DNA from: Nonomuraea roseoviolacea subsp. carminata
GTDB lineage: Bacteria; Actinomycetota; Actinomycetes; Streptosporangiales; Streptosporangiaceae
Assembly: GCF_024172185.1 (NCBI RefSeq)
Contig: NZ_JAMZEC010000001.1
Location: 1,612,001-1,676,000, forward strand
Reading direction: 5' to 3'
DNA: 64,000 nucleotides
The notes under the pieces were generated by a model. That model did not search any database and was not told the origin of the DNA. It was given only the letters and a program-made list of their open reading frames with translations. Each line of letters starts with the position of its first letter. Position 1 is the first letter of the stretch. Shown one piece after another: positions 38,288 through 48,096 of the stretch. Made by a program: the position numbers and the translations under genes.

Positions 38288-38506
38288 CTACTTGCCCGAG
38301 GCCTTCTTGCCGAAGCGCTTCTCGAAGCGGGCCACCCGGCCGCCGGTGTCGAGGATCTTCTGCTTGCCCGTGTAGAACGGGTGGCAGGCGGAGCACACGT
38401 CGGCGTGGATGACGCCGTTCTTCGCGGTGCTGCGCGTGGTGAAGGTGTTGCCACAGGTGCAGGTCACCTGGGTCACGTTGTAGTCAGGGTGGATGTCGCG
38501 CTTCAT
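38288..38506 (-). CDS. rpmE: 50S ribosomal protein L31 (zinc-binding form)
   Basis: A 72-residue L31 with the four Cys of the zinc-binding form: Cys16, Cys18, Cys38 and Cys41, and the [25 protein letters not shown] signature split across the C-terminal half. It is the zinc-containing (housekeeping) paralogue rather than the Zur-repressed Cys-less form. The ATG has AAGGA 6 nt upstream. It is the first gene of the rpmE-prfA-prmC-sua5 block. Confidence 0.97.
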   Translation of the reverse strand: MKRDIHPDYNVTQVTCTCGNTFTTRSTAKNGVIHADVCSACHPFYTGKQKILDTGGRVARFEKRFGKKASGK

Positions 38507-38738
38507 TGCTGTCCTTTCGGGGTGCGGCCGCCGGGTCGCCTGAGTGAACGCGCCGAGCGCGTCGGCGGGAGCCGGAACCGCTACGGGTCAGCTACCAGTG
38601 TGCCAGATCCTTCAACCAGCCCAGGCCACACGGCATTCCCCCGGTCCGTATCGCGAATCCTTATGACGGGGTCATGACCGGCACACTAGGCTCCCCCCGC
38701 ACAAACCATCACTTACGTCTCATAAGGATTGCGATCAG

Positions 38739-39767
38739 ATGATCAAGGGGATGCGGCTGCTCATGGCGGCCGCTACGGGGGCTGTGCTTCTCCTCGGAGG
38801 TGTGCACCTCTCGGCCGCGAACGCGGCCACGGCCGGTCCGGACTTCTCCGGGGCGGTCTCGTCCGACGCGTTCATCCCGCTCGACAAGGACGTCGAGGTG
38901 ACCGTGACGCTGCAGCTGAAGGACCCGGGGACCGTCAGCGCCGTCAACGGCACCATCACACCGCCCGGCGGCTCCGAACGGCCGGTGGGCTTCGACTTCC
39001 GGCCGTCCACCGCGGCGGAGACCGCCGTGACCGGCCGGTTCGGCATCGGCAAGAACGACCCGGCCGGCGACTGGCGGATGAACGTCAAGGTCACCCGGAA
39101 CGGCGCCACCCACGACAACGCCTTCACGATCGGCGTCTCGGCCCGGCAGGGCATCCGCGACGCGTCGGTGCGGCCGGACCCGGTGCAGCTCGTCAAGGGC
39201 AAGGACGTCAAGGTCTCGGTGCGAGCGGGCGTCAGCGACGCCACGTCCGTGTCGGCGAAGCTCATCAGCGACGAGAGCAACGAGGCGTTCGACCTGGGCG
39301 ACCTCGCGCTCTACTCCGACGGCTCCTACCGCGGTGAGACGTACTTCGCCGACGACACCGCGCCCGGCGCCTGGACGCTCGAGGTGACCGCCACCCGGGG
39401 CGGCCAGGCCCTCAAGGGCGTCGCCTCGTTCACCGTGAACGCCCCGGCCGGCGGCGCGTCCAAGAAGGCGCGGGCCAGGGTGACGATCAGCGCCCCGGCC
39501 AAGGCGGCCCAGGGCCGTCCGATCAAGATTCAGGGCAAGGTCTACCGCGGCTCCAAGGCGTACCCGGGCAAGCGGCTGGAGGTCTACTTCAAGGCCAAGG
39601 GCGCCAAGGCGTACAAGCTGCTCGGCTTCGCCAAGAGCAGCGCCTCGGGCAGGTACGTCAAGACGTACCCCGCCCGCAAGGACGGCTACTTCCGCGTCAA
39701 GGTGCCGGGCACGGCCACGACCCGCAGCGCCCTGTCGCCGCAGGAGTTCGTGGACGTCCGCCCCTGA
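38739..39767 (+). CDS. Secreted hypothetical protein with Ig-like repeats
   Basis: A 342-residue exported protein. The signal peptide (LLMAAATGAVLLLGGVHLSAANA) spans about residues 7-30. The mature part contains two or three beta-sandwich-like segments (about 45-135, 140-235, 250-340) with the recurrent patterns VTVTLQLKDPGTVS, VKVSVRAGVSDATSVS and VTISAPAKAAQGRPIKIQGKV, resembling bacterial Ig-like folds. The last segment ends in a basic, Tyr-rich stretch. No catalytic motif is seen. AAGGA precedes the ATG. It stands alone between rpmE and rho, with a terminator after it. Confidence 0.75.
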   Translation: MIKGMRLLMAAATGAVLLLGGVHLSAANAATAGPDFSGAVSSDAFIPLDKDVEVTVTLQLKDPGTVSAVNGTITPPGGSERPVGFDFRPSTAAETAVTGRFGIGKNDPAGDWRMNVKVTRNGATHDNAFTIGVSARQGIRDASVRPDPVQLVKGKDVKVSVRAGVSDATSVSAKLISDESNEAFDLGDLALYSDGSYRGETYFADDTAPGAWTLEVTATRGGQALKGVASFTVNAPAGGASKKARARVTISAPAKAAQGRPIKIQGKVYRGSKAYPGKRLEVYFKAKGAKAYKLLGFAKSSASGRYVKTYPARKDGYFRVKVPGTATTRSALSPQEFVDVRP

Positions 39768-39773
39768 GGGCGC

Positions 39774-39815
39774 GCCCGTCGCCGGCCCTCGCAAGCCCGA
39801 GGACCGGCGACGGGC
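39774..39815 (+). terminator. Terminator after the secreted protein gene
   Basis: Arms 39774-39785 and 39804-39815 pair perfectly over 12 nt, with an additional inner CCTCG/CGAGG pair. The hairpin starts 7 nt after the stop codon. Confidence 0.75.
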
Positions 39816-39905
39816 CGTCTGGGGGCCGGTCGGGGCGGTCCGAGGGCTTCTCCTCCGGCGATCGGCACGCGCCCGTGACGGCACACGGTCCCCGCGGAGA
39901 CGCGA

Positions 39906-39937
39906 AAGGGGCGACCGGGAGGTCCCGGTCGCCCCTT
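39906..39937. terminator. Terminator after rho (bidirectional)
   Basis: Perfect 14-nt arms (39906-39919 and 39924-39937) around an AGGT loop lie 14 nt beyond the rho stop; on the minus strand TTT follows the stem. Confidence 0.75.
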
Positions 39938-39950
39938 GTCGTCGCGTGCG

Positions 39951-41999
39951 TCAGTCGCGGTCGTTGCTCACCGTGGTCTTCTGAACCTGCAGAAGGAACT
40001 CGGCGTTGGACTTGGTCTCCTTCATCTTCTCCAGGAGAAGCTCCAGAGCCTGCTGCATGTCCAGCGCGTGCAGGACGCGGCGGAGCTTCCAGACGATCTG
40101 GAGCTCCTCCTTGCCCATGAGGATCTCTTCCTTACGGGTGCCGGACGCGTCGACGTCCACCGCGGGGAAGATGCGCTTGTCGGCCAGGGAACGGTTGAGC
40201 TTGAGCTCCGCGTTGCCCGTGCCCTTGAACTCCTCGAAGATGACTTCGTCCATCTTGGACCCGGTCTCGACCAGGGCCGTGGCGAGGATCGTCAGCGAGC
40301 CGCCGTTCTCGATGTTGCGGGCGGCGCCGAAGAAGCGCTTGGGCGGGTAGAGCGCCGTGGAGTCGACACCACCGGACAGGATGCGGCCCGAGGCCGGCGC
40401 CGCGAGGTTGTAGGCGCGGCCCAGACGGGTGATCGAGTCGAGCAGGACGACCACGTCGTGGCCCAGCTCCACCAGGCGCTTGGCCCGCTCGATGGCGAGC
40501 TCGGCGACCGTGGTGTGGTCCTCGGCGGGACGGTCGAAGGTCGAGTGGATGACCTCGCCCTTGACCGACCGCTGCATGTCGGTGACCTCTTCGGGCCGCT
40601 CGTCCACGAGCACGACCATGAGGTGGCACTCGGGGTTGTTGCGGGTGATCGCGTTGGCGATCGACTGCAGCACCATCGTCTTGCCGGCCTTGGGCGGCGA
40701 GACGATGAGGCCGCGCTGGCCCTTGCCGATCGGGGAGACGAGGTCGATGATCCTCGTGGTGAGGATGTTCGGCTCGGTCTCCAGGCGCAGGCGCTCCTGC
40801 GGGTAGAGCGGCGTCAGCTTGTTGAAGTCGGGCCGGTTGCGGGCCTGCTCCGGGTCCATGCCGTTGACGGTGTCGAGGCGGACCAGGGCGTTGAACTTCT
40901 CGCGGCGCTCGCCCTCGCGCGGCTGCCGGACGGCGCCGGTGATGACGTCGCCCTTGCGCAGGCCGTTGCGGCGGATCTGCGCGATCGAGACGTAGACGTC
41001 GTTGCTGCCGGGCAGGTAGCCGCTGGTGCGCACGAACGCGTAGTTGTCGAGGATGTCGAGGATGCCGGCGATCGGGATGAGGACGTCGTCCTCGCCGATC
41101 GTGGGCTCGCCGCCGCCCTCGAAGCGGTCGCGGCCACGGCCGCGGTTGCGCTCCCTGAACCGGCCGCGACGACCGCGCCCGCCGCGCTCGTCGTCGTCGC
41201 CGCCACGCAGGTCACGGTCGCGCTGGTCGCCACGGTCACGCTGGTCACCGCGGTCGCCACGGTCGCCGCGCTGGTCGCGGCCACCGGCGTCGGCGGCTCG
41301 CTGGTCACGGCCGTCGCGGCCGTCACGGCCGTCGCGGACGTTGTCGCGACCGCCGTCACGGCCACCGTCGCGACCGCCGTCGCGGCTGCCGTCACGGCCG
41401 CCCTCACCGCGGTCGCCGCGGTCGCCGGCCGAGCGGTCGTTGCCGATGCGCTCGCCACGCTCGCGGCGCTCGCCGCGGCTGCGCCGCTCGCGGCGGCTCT
41501 CGCCGCGGTCGCCACGCGGGTCGCCCTGCGCCGTGTCACCGGACTGCGCGGGCTGCTCGACGACGGGCTCGGCCACGGCGGGAGCGGCGGCGGCCACCGG
41601 CTCGGCCGGGGCGGCGGCGGGCTCGGCGGCCTGCGGCGCGGCGTCGTCGGCGGGCTTGACGCGGGAACGTTCCCTGCGGGCCCGGGTGGGGCGCTCAGCC
41701 GCGGGGGCCGAGTCCGTCACGGCGGGCGCCTCGGCCACGGGAGCGGGCGCGCCCGCGCCCTCGGCGGAGCCGCCCTGCTTCTCCTGGATGGCCGCGATGA
41801 GCTGGCTCTTCCGCATGCGCCCGGTGCCGCTGATGCCCAGCTCGGCGGCCATCTTCTGCAGCTCGGGCAGCACCTTCGCGGACAGGCCGGTGCCGGAGCG
41901 ACGCGCGCGAGGCTTCGCGGCACGGGAGGGGGTGTCGCCGGACGCCGGCTGCGCAGGCGAGCCTGATGCGTCGGAGAGGAGTTCGGTGGTGTCGCTCAA
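39951..41999 (-). CDS. rho: Transcription termination factor Rho with long disordered insertion
   Basis: A 682-residue Rho. The N-terminal Rho-N helical domain ([20 protein letters not shown]) is followed by an actinobacterial insertion of about 200 residues, first Ala/Pro/Glu-rich and then dominated by Arg, Asp and Gly ([17 protein letters not shown] runs). The cold-shock-like RNA-binding domain begins near residue 290 and the ATPase domain shows SPPKAGKTM (Walker A), a Walker B with [11 protein letters not shown] and the hexamer-interface segments. It unwinds and releases RNA at termination sites. The start is TTG with GGAAGGA upstream. The long leader (42000-42456) suggests autogenous control. 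Confidence 0.95.
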   Translation of the reverse strand: MSDTTELLSDASGSPAQPASGDTPSRAAKPRARRSGTGLSAKVLPELQKMAAELGISGTGRMRKSQLIAAIQEKQGGSAEGAGAPAPVAEAPAVTDSAPAAERPTRARRERSRVKPADDAAPQAAEPAAAPAEPVAAAAPAVAEPVVEQPAQSGDTAQGDPRGDRGESRRERRSRGERRERGERIGNDRSAGDRGDRGEGGRDGSRDGGRDGGRDGGRDNVRDGRDGRDGRDQRAADAGGRDQRGDRGDRGDQRDRGDQRDRDLRGGDDDERGGRGRRGRFRERNRGRGRDRFEGGGEPTIGEDDVLIPIAGILDILDNYAFVRTSGYLPGSNDVYVSIAQIRRNGLRKGDVITGAVRQPREGERREKFNALVRLDTVNGMDPEQARNRPDFNKLTPLYPQERLRLETEPNILTTRIIDLVSPIGKGQRGLIVSPPKAGKTMVLQSIANAITRNNPECHLMVVLVDERPEEVTDMQRSVKGEVIHSTFDRPAEDHTTVAELAIERAKRLVELGHDVVVLLDSITRLGRAYNLAAPASGRILSGGVDSTALYPPKRFFGAARNIENGGSLTILATALVETGSKMDEVIFEEFKGTGNAELKLNRSLADKRIFPAVDVDASGTRKEEILMGKEELQIVWKLRRVLHALDMQQALELLLEKMKETKSNAEFLLQVQKTTVSNDRD

Positions 42000-42456
42000 C
42001 TAAAAGGTCCTTCCCAGGGGTCGGGCGCCGGTTTTGTTCTGCCGGGCGTCCCGGAGGTGCTTGCGATCCGGAGCAACAGACCGGGTCGGGGTGCACGTTG
42101 CGATCTTCGGCCGCCGCTGGGGACGGTCGCCACTCATCGGGAGAGGCTCGTCCAGGCAGCCACAGGCCGATGGCGCGTGGAAGACACCCCCCAGATTGCT
42201 GTCGCCAGCCAGATGTCGAGGTGATTCGAACGCGCAGATCCCCGTCGTCGCCGCCTCGCGTCGGGCCAACCGGGTGTGGGCCAACCGGAGGCGACGGGTT
42301 CCGGGGAGACAGCCGCGCTGCCCACGCCTCGCGACGTGAAGCATGATGCAGCGATGTGTGGCTGACAAGCACGCACCCAACAGAGGGGCATCTGGTGCGG
42401 CTATCAGCCTAACATCACCAGCGCACACGGCTATTCCCTGGAGGTCTAAAGAGGCA
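42000..42456 (-). promoter_or_regulatory. Long leader/promoter region of rho
   Basis: This 457-nt gap between the thrB stop and the rho start holds no convincing gene. It contains repeated GGGCCAACCGG blocks (42263-42273 and 42278-42288), flanked by CCGTCG...CGACGG-type complementary segments that can form a stem. Less GC-rich sequence lies near 42330-42440. A structured 5' leader allowing Rho autoregulation is inferred; the promoter itself was not pinned down. Confidence 0.4.
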
Positions 42457-43374
42457 TCAGCGTGTCTCGGGAAACTGAACGTTCGCACCGACCTGGTCGA
42501 CGTCCATTTGCTGGATGTGCCAGTCATTACCCACTTCGGGCGCGATCAAATCCTGCGAATCCGGTGTCGAAAACGCAAGGACCGTGGGACCCGCGCCGGA
42601 GACGACAGCGGGCACTCCCGCCGCACGCAGCCGTTGTACCAGATCCGCGCTCCGGGGCATGGCAGGCGCGCGGTAGTGCTGGTGGAGCCGGTCTTCCGTC
42701 GCCGCCATGAGCAGGTCCCGATCGGGCCGCTGGGTCAGCGCGGCGATCAGCAACGCGGCCCTGCCGGCGTTGAAGGAGGCGTCCTTGTGGGGCACGTCCT
42801 TCGGAAGCAGCCCCCGCGCCTTCTCCGTGGCCAGCCGTGTCGCCGGGACGAGCACGACGGGACGCACCCGCGCGTCGAGGGTCAGCTTCACCATACGTGG
42901 TGCGCCGGACTGCTCCATCCACGCCACGGTCAGGCCGCCCGCCAGGCACGGGGCCACGTTGTCGGGGTGCCCCTCCATCTCGGTGGCCAGCGCGAACACC
43001 TTGTCGTCGCCGAACGCGGCGGCCGCGTCCGGCGAGGTGAGCGCGCGGGCGGCGAGGATGCCGGCGCAGATGGCCGCCGACGACGAGCCGAGGCCCCGGG
43101 CGTGCGGGATGCGGTTGAGGCAGTCGACCCGGATGCCGGCCGGCTGCGCGACCCCCATGCGGTCGAACGTGCGGCGCATGGTGGCGACGATGAGATGGCC
43201 CTCGCCGAGGTCGACCTCGCCCGCGCCCTCGCCGCGCACCGTCACCTCGACGCCGGGCCCGGCGGTCAGCTCCGCCTCCACCTCGTCGTGCAGGCCGACG
43301 GCCAGGCCGAGCGCGTCGAAGCCGGGGCCCAGGTTGGCCGACGTGGCCGGCACGCGGATCAGCACGCTACCCAT
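42457..43374 (-). CDS. thrB: Homoserine kinase
   Basis: A 305-residue GHMP-family kinase that phosphorylates homoserine in threonine biosynthesis. It has the N-terminal VRVPATSANLGPGFDALGLAV, the ATP-binding HARGLGSSSAAICAG near residue 92, and the C-terminal VVSGAGPTVLAF. The ATG at 43374 begins MGSVLIRVPATSA; the frame is open 24 nt further upstream. It follows thrC after about 72 nt in the same direction. Confidence 0.95.
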   Translation of the reverse strand: MGSVLIRVPATSANLGPGFDALGLAVGLHDEVEAELTAGPGVEVTVRGEGAGEVDLGEGHLIVATMRRTFDRMGVAQPAGIRVDCLNRIPHARGLGSSSAAICAGILAARALTSPDAAAAFGDDKVFALATEMEGHPDNVAPCLAGGLTVAWMEQSGAPRMVKLTLDARVRPVVLVPATRLATEKARGLLPKDVPHKDASFNAGRAALLIAALTQRPDRDLLMAATEDRLHQHYRAPAMPRSADLVQRLRAAGVPAVVSGAGPTVLAFSTPDSQDLIAPEVGNDWHIQQMDVDQVGANVQFPETR

Positions 43375-43446
43375 CCGATCAGGTCTTCCTCTCCACACGC
43401 CGCGATCGCGGGCCGGGGTTCCGGCTCGCCCGTGTTGTGACGCGGG

Positions 43447-44505
43447 TCAGGCCAGGCCGAGGGCCGCGGCCGCCGCGTGGACGTCGATGGGCACCGTGAC
43501 CGGCGCCGGGGCGCCGGAGATGGCCCAGTCGGGGTCCTTCAGGCCGTTGCCCGTGACCGTGCAGACGATTTGCTGCCCCGGCTCGACGAGCCCCGCGGCG
43601 TGCGCCTGGAGCAGGCCGGCGACGCTGGCCGCCGAGGCCAGCTCGACGAACACGCCCTCCTCCTGAGCCAGCAGCTTGTACGCGGCGGCGATCTGCCGGT
43701 CGGTGACCGACTGGATGTCGCCGCCGGACTCGTCGCGGGCGGCGGTGGCGAGGTCCCACGAGGCGGGGTTGCCGATGCGGATGGCGGTGGCGATCGTGTG
43801 CGGGTGGGCGACGGGCGCGCCGGTCACGATCGGCGCCGCGCCGCTCGCCTGGAAGCCGAACATCCGCGGCGCCTTCGACGACACGCCGTCGGCGAGGTAC
43901 TCCTGGTAGCCCATCCAGTACGCGGAGATGTTGCCGGCGTTGCCGACCGGGATGCAGTGGATGTCGGGCGCGTCGCCGAGCGTGTCGACGATCTCGAACG
44001 CGGCCGTCTTCTGGCCCTGGAGCCGGAACGGGTTGACCGAGTTGACCAGCGCGATGGGGTAGCTGGAGGACAGCTTGCGGGTCATCTCCAGGCAGTCGTC
44101 GAACGACCCCTCGACCTGGAGCAGGGTGGCGCCGTGGACGAGCGCCTGGGCCAGCTTGCCCATGGCGATCTTGCCCCGGGGCACGAGCACGGCGCAGGTG
44201 AGCCCGGCGCGCACGGCGTAGGCGGCGGCCGAGGCCGAGGTGTTGCCGGTGGAGGCGCAGATGACCGCCTTGGCGCCCTCCTCGACGGCCTTGCTGATGG
44301 CCATGGTCATGCCACGGTCCTTGAAGCTGCCGGTCGGGTTGGCGCCCTCGACCTTGAGATACACGTCACAGCCGGTGAGGGCCGAGACGCGGTGCGCGGG
44401 CACCAGGGGCGTGCCGCCCTCCAGAAGCGTGACGACCGGCGTCTTCGTGGTGACCGGAAGACGCTCTCGGTACTCCTCGATGAGGCCACGCCACGACCTG
44501 CTCAT
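43447..44505 (-). CDS. thrC: Threonine synthase
   Basis: A 352-residue PLP enzyme that converts O-phosphohomoserine to threonine. The PLP lysine lies in [12 protein letters not shown] near residue 59; other motifs are [13 protein letters not shown] (phosphate loop region) and [12 protein letters not shown]. It ends [15 protein letters not shown]. The ATG at 44505 has GGGAG upstream. thrC and thrB form the usual operon. The divergent glycosyltransferase gene starts 168 nt away. Confidence 0.96.
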   Translation of the reverse strand: MSRSWRGLIEEYRERLPVTTKTPVVTLLEGGTPLVPAHRVSALTGCDVYLKVEGANPTGSFKDRGMTMAISKAVEEGAKAVICASTGNTSASAAAYAVRAGLTCAVLVPRGKIAMGKLAQALVHGATLLQVEGSFDDCLEMTRKLSSSYPIALVNSVNPFRLQGQKTAAFEIVDTLGDAPDIHCIPVGNAGNISAYWMGYQEYLADGVSSKAPRMFGFQASGAAPIVTGAPVAHPHTIATAIRIGNPASWDLATAARDESGGDIQSVTDRQIAAAYKLLAQEEGVFVELASAASVAGLLQAHAAGLVEPGQQIVCTVTGNGLKDPDWAISGAPAPVTVPIDVHAAAAALGLA

Positions 44506-44673
44506 GATGACTCCCTGCCTGCGGTGTTGCGCCCGAGTGTACGGGGTGCCGGGGTGCGCCGCCGACCGCCGTCCACAGGGCGGACCGGTCCCGAGGAGGT
44601 TCCGATGGGTGTCCCGCATTACAGGAAATTCTCAGCATCTCCCGATAAAGTCTCGGCCAGGGGGGTCACCGAC

Positions 44674-46224
44674 ATGAACGCGCGTCCTGCCATGACGCAG
44701 AACGACTTTTCTCCTTTGCAGCAGCCGGAGCTCGGCGCCTGGACGCCTGCCCGGTCCGTGAGCGTGGTGATTCCCGCGCACGGCGGGCCGCACCTGGACC
44801 TGACGCTGGCGGCGCTCGCCGCGCAGACGTACCCGGGCCACCTCATGGAGGTGCTGGTCGTGGACGACGGCAGCGAGCCGCCGATCCGCCTGCCGGAGAT
44901 CCGCCCGGACAACACCCGCCTGGTCCCCGTGGAGACCGGCTGGGGCATCGCCAACGCGGTCAACACCGGGGCCAACGCCGCCGACGGCGAGATCATCCAG
45001 CGGCTCGACGCCGACATGGTGCCCTGCCGCGAGCACATCGAGGCGATGGCCCGCTGGCACCACCTCACCGACTACCTGGTCACGATCGGGATGAAGCGGT
45101 TCGTCGAGGTTCCGCCGCTCACCCCGGAGGAGGTCTTCCGGGCGCGTGACCTGGGAGACCTGTTCGACCTGGACAAGGCGGTCGCCAGCTCCACGGAGGC
45201 GACGATCGCCAAGACCGACGGGCTGCGCAAGAGCCGCAACCCGTACCACGTGTGCACCGGGCCGACGGTGGCCATGCCGCGCGAGGTCTTCCACGCCGTG
45301 GGCGGGCTCGACCCGACCGTGCTGCGCGGCGAGGACACCGAGTTCGCCTACCGGCTGGCCATGCACGGCGTCGTGTTCGTCCCCGACATGGAGGCGCGGG
45401 CCGTCCACCTGGGGCTGCCCGCCCAGCACCGCGACCGCGAGCGCGCGGTGCGGGCCGTCGGACCGTACCTCGCGCACCGCGTCCCGCTCCGCCGCGACCT
45501 GCGCAAGGACCGCGGGCGGCGGTGGCTGGTGCCGTACGTCGAGATCGTGCTGGACGTGACGGACACCTCCGAGGCCGTCGTACGGCAGGCGGTGTCGGCC
45601 GCGCTGGACGGCAAGCTCCAGGACGTGGTGGTGACGCTGGTGGGCCCCTGGTCGCTGCTGCGCGAGGGGCGGCGCTCGGTGCTCAGCGACCCGTGCTTCG
45701 AGCTGCGGCTGATGCGCGACCTGTTCGCGCACGACGACCGGATCAGGCTGATCGACGAGGCCGCGCCCACGCCCGCCCCGGCGCCGTTCCGCTACCGGGG
45801 GCCGGTGGACGTGCCGCTGCACCGCGCGACGCTGGAGCGCATGGTCGAGGACGTGCAGAAGGACCTCACCGGCGTGCTCGTCGTGGACCTGCCCGACGGG
45901 CGGGCGGCGCGGCTCGAACGCACCTCCGCGCTCGCCCGTGCGCTGCTGTTGAGCGAGCCGGGCGGCGACCTGGACGAGGTCATCGCGACCACGCACGGCG
46001 TGCGGCACGTGGCGCCGGACCGGTACTGGCCGCCGGCCGCCGCCTCTGCCCCGGGGTCCTCCGTGCCGGCCGCCGGGGCGGGGTCAGGGGTCGTGGAGGA
46101 GGCGCGAGCCGCCAAGCCTGCTGCCCCGGCCAAGCCCGTGCCGGCCGCGGTCCACGCGCCGGCCTCACCGGAGGGCGAGCGATCCCTGCTCGGCCGCCTG
46201 AAGTCCGCCCTCCGCTCGGGCTGA
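44674..46224 (+). CDS. Family 2-type glycosyltransferase, paralogue A1
   Basis: A 516-residue cytoplasmic enzyme. The GT-A domain starts RSVSVVIPAHGG, contains VLVVDDGS and the metal-binding RLDADMVP (DxD), and ends with RGEDTEFAYRLAMHG and HLGLP. A second segment (WLVPYVEIVLDV...TLVGPWSLLREGRRSVLSDP) and a third (VLVVDLPDGRAARLERTSALARALLLSEPG) are shared with three other transferases in this cluster. An Ala/Pro tail replaces the coiled coil of the others and ends in a small amphipathic helix (SLLGRLKSALRSG). The acceptor sugar is unknown. An earlier ATG (44605) has AGGAGG, but the 69 nt after it are AT-richer and non-coding in character, so ATG 44674 with AGGGGGG upstream was preferred. Confidence 0.85.
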   Translation: MNARPAMTQNDFSPLQQPELGAWTPARSVSVVIPAHGGPHLDLTLAALAAQTYPGHLMEVLVVDDGSEPPIRLPEIRPDNTRLVPVETGWGIANAVNTGANAADGEIIQRLDADMVPCREHIEAMARWHHLTDYLVTIGMKRFVEVPPLTPEEVFRARDLGDLFDLDKAVASSTEATIAKTDGLRKSRNPYHVCTGPTVAMPREVFHAVGGLDPTVLRGEDTEFAYRLAMHGVVFVPDMEARAVHLGLPAQHRDRERAVRAVGPYLAHRVPLRRDLRKDRGRRWLVPYVEIVLDVTDTSEAVVRQAVSAALDGKLQDVVVTLVGPWSLLREGRRSVLSDPCFELRLMRDLFAHDDRIRLIDEAAPTPAPAPFRYRGPVDVPLHRATLERMVEDVQKDLTGVLVVDLPDGRAARLERTSALARALLLSEPGGDLDEVIATTHGVRHVAPDRYWPPAAASAPGSSVPAAGAGSGVVEEARAAKPAAPAKPVPAAVHAPASPEGERSLLGRLKSALRSG

Positions 46225-46284
46225 CGTCCTCTCAGAGGGCCCGGGGCGAGGTACCCGGCTCGGACGCTGACGTCCTCTCAAAGG
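46220..46284. repeat. Spaced 19-nt direct repeats at the end of the A1 gene
   Basis: GCTGACGTCCTCTCAGAGG at 46220-46238 (including the stop codon of A1) recurs with one change at 46266-46284. Confidence 0.75.
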
Positions 46285-46301
46285 ACCCCGGATGGGGGTC
46301 C
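46283..46301. terminator. Small hairpin between convergent A1 and A2 genes
   Basis: GGACCCC and GGGGTCC pair over 7 nt around a 5-nt loop in the 217-nt convergent gap. The rest of the gap is GC-rich and holds no gene. Confidence 0.4.
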
Positions 46302-46441
46302 CGCCGCTCTTCCGGAGCGTGCCGGGCCCGAGGAGGAAGGCCGGCGCCGGACCCCCAGAGGGCAGGACCGAGGGAGTCGGGTGCGGGCGCCCGAAGAGTC
46401 GGGCGCGCGCACCGAGGGCGCCCTGCGCAGGGGCGAGGGGT

Positions 46442-48079
46442 TCAGGCGCGTGGGCGTTTGCCGAGGGCGCGTTTGACCGTGGTGGACAGCAGCGCCCGCA
46501 TGCCCTGCTGGGCGCGGTTGGCCGCGGCGAGCTGCCGGCGCAGGCCGCTGACCTCGCGGCGCAGCTCGACGGTGTTCTTGCGCCACCGGCCGGCCTCGTC
46601 GCGCCACTTGCCCACCTGACCGCGCAGCCGCTCGACCTCCTTGGTCAGCCGCGCGATCTCCGCCTGCGCCTCGGCGCGGGCGCGCAGGGCGCCGCGCCGG
46701 CCGGTGACAGTCGGGGGCTCGGTGGTGAAGGCGTAAGTCTCGCCCTCGACCCACGTCACGCCCGCCACCTCGTCCACCACGTCGTCGAGGTCCTCGCCGG
46801 GCCGCGCGACGACGCGGGCGCGGGCGAAGGCCGACGTGCGTTCGAGCCGGGCCGCGACCACCCCCTGGGACGACTCCTCCAGGAGCACGCTGACCAGGCC
46901 CAGCCCTTCGTCGCGGCACAGGTCGAGCAGCCGCGCGAGGCTGTCCTCGCCCGGCCGCCAGCCCGGCGGCAGGCGCAGCGTGAACGGCACGGCCGGGTCC
47001 ACCTCGGCGGACCCCGCCAGCCGTACGCGGCCCTCGTGCCGGTAGTGGCCGTGGACGAGCACCAGGTCCAGCTCCGGATCGGTGAGCGGGGCGCGGTGCT
47101 CGCGCTCCAGCGACTCCCACGGCCCGGTGACGACGACCGACAGGTCGGGCACCGTGCCGGCGAGCAGGGCGTCCACCGTGGCGCGCACGCTCTCGTACCC
47201 GGCCGTGCCGTCGACCACGGCGGTGACGTACGGCACCTTCCACTGGCGGCCCGGATGGGAGCGCAACCATCGGTAGGAGGGGATGCGGTCGGCCACGAAC
47301 GCGTGGCTGACCCGGTCGATGCTCGCCTTGTCGCGCATGCGCATGGTGGGCCCGAGGTGGTAGGCGCGGGCGCGCGGCTCGGGCACGAACACGGCGCCGG
47401 CCTGGGCCAGCCGGTAGCCCATCTCGGTGTCCTGGCCGAGCACCAGGTCGCCGTCCATCGGCCCGGCCGCCTCGATCAGCCGGGCCGCGACCGAGGTGGC
47501 GCCGCCGACGTGCAGGCTGAAGGGCCGTTGCGGGTTGTTCGTCAGGCCGTCGGTGCGCTCGACCAGCTCGATGATCCAGCCGTGCGGCTCGGCCGGCTCG
47601 AACGCCTTCTCCAGGTCGTCGGGCAGCTCGGCGGGCACGGCGGCGGCGGTGAAACGGATGTAGCCGGTCACGACGAGGTAGGGCGCGGCGTGGTGCCAGC
47701 GCATGTGGGCCTCGACGGCGCCCGGCATGAGCAGCACGTCGGAGTCGAGCCAGTGCACGACGTCGCCGCTCGCCTCGGCCAGCCCGGCGTTGCGGGCCGC
47801 GGCCCGGCCCGGGGTGTCGCAGGTGATCAGGCGCGTGTGGGGCGGCCGGTCGGCCGGCAGCCGCAGCGGGGGCGTGCTTCCGTTGTCGACGACCACGACC
47901 TCGGTGAGCTCCGCCGGGTAGGTCTGCCGGGCCAGGGCGGCCAGCGCCAGGTCGAGCTTGTCCTGGTTGTCGTACGCGGGGACGATCACGCTGACGCGCA
48001 GGCTCGGCGTGAAGTCCTCGGCCGGTCGCAGGACGCTGTAGTCGTTGCCGCGGACCCTCACGCCGCCTCCCTCGCTCAC
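46442..48079 (-). CDS. Family 2-type glycosyltransferase, paralogue A2
   Basis: A 545-residue relative of A1, A3 and A4. It has the N-terminal NDYSVLRP signature, GT-A domain (RVSVIVPAYDNQ, VVVVDNGS, DxD in HWLDSDVLLMP, GQDTEMGYRLAQAG, YHLGP), the shared WKVPYVTAVVDG...VTGPWESLEREHRAPLTDP segment, the FTLRLPPGWRPGEDS...VVAARLERTSAF segment, and a C-terminal coiled coil (about residues 450-520) ending in a basic helix. The start is ambiguous among three GTG codons: 48100 (overlapping the B1 stop as GTGA), 48079 (best ribosome-binding site, chosen) and 48061. It is co-directional with B1. Confidence 0.84.
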   Translation of the reverse strand: MSEGGGVRVRGNDYSVLRPAEDFTPSLRVSVIVPAYDNQDKLDLALAALARQTYPAELTEVVVVDNGSTPPLRLPADRPPHTRLITCDTPGRAAARNAGLAEASGDVVHWLDSDVLLMPGAVEAHMRWHHAAPYLVVTGYIRFTAAAVPAELPDDLEKAFEPAEPHGWIIELVERTDGLTNNPQRPFSLHVGGATSVAARLIEAAGPMDGDLVLGQDTEMGYRLAQAGAVFVPEPRARAYHLGPTMRMRDKASIDRVSHAFVADRIPSYRWLRSHPGRQWKVPYVTAVVDGTAGYESVRATVDALLAGTVPDLSVVVTGPWESLEREHRAPLTDPELDLVLVHGHYRHEGRVRLAGSAEVDPAVPFTLRLPPGWRPGEDSLARLLDLCRDEGLGLVSVLLEESSQGVVAARLERTSAFARARVVARPGEDLDDVVDEVAGVTWVEGETYAFTTEPPTVTGRRGALRARAEAQAEIARLTKEVERLRGQVGKWRDEAGRWRKNTVELRREVSGLRRQLAAANRAQQGMRALLSTTVKRALGKRPRA

Positions 48080-48096
48080 GCCGTCTCCCTCCCCGC

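Noticed and set aside
39936..41966. 676-codon plus-strand open frame opposite rho
   Set aside because: Antisense to rho; its Val/Ala/Thr runs mirror the Arg/Asp/Gly repeats of Rho.
44605..44673. Alternative start of A1 at ATG 44605 with AGGAGG
   Set aside because: The 69 nt it would add are AT-richer with atypical codons and no similarity to the paralogues' N-termini; ATG 44674 fits the paralogues better. Not fully excluded.
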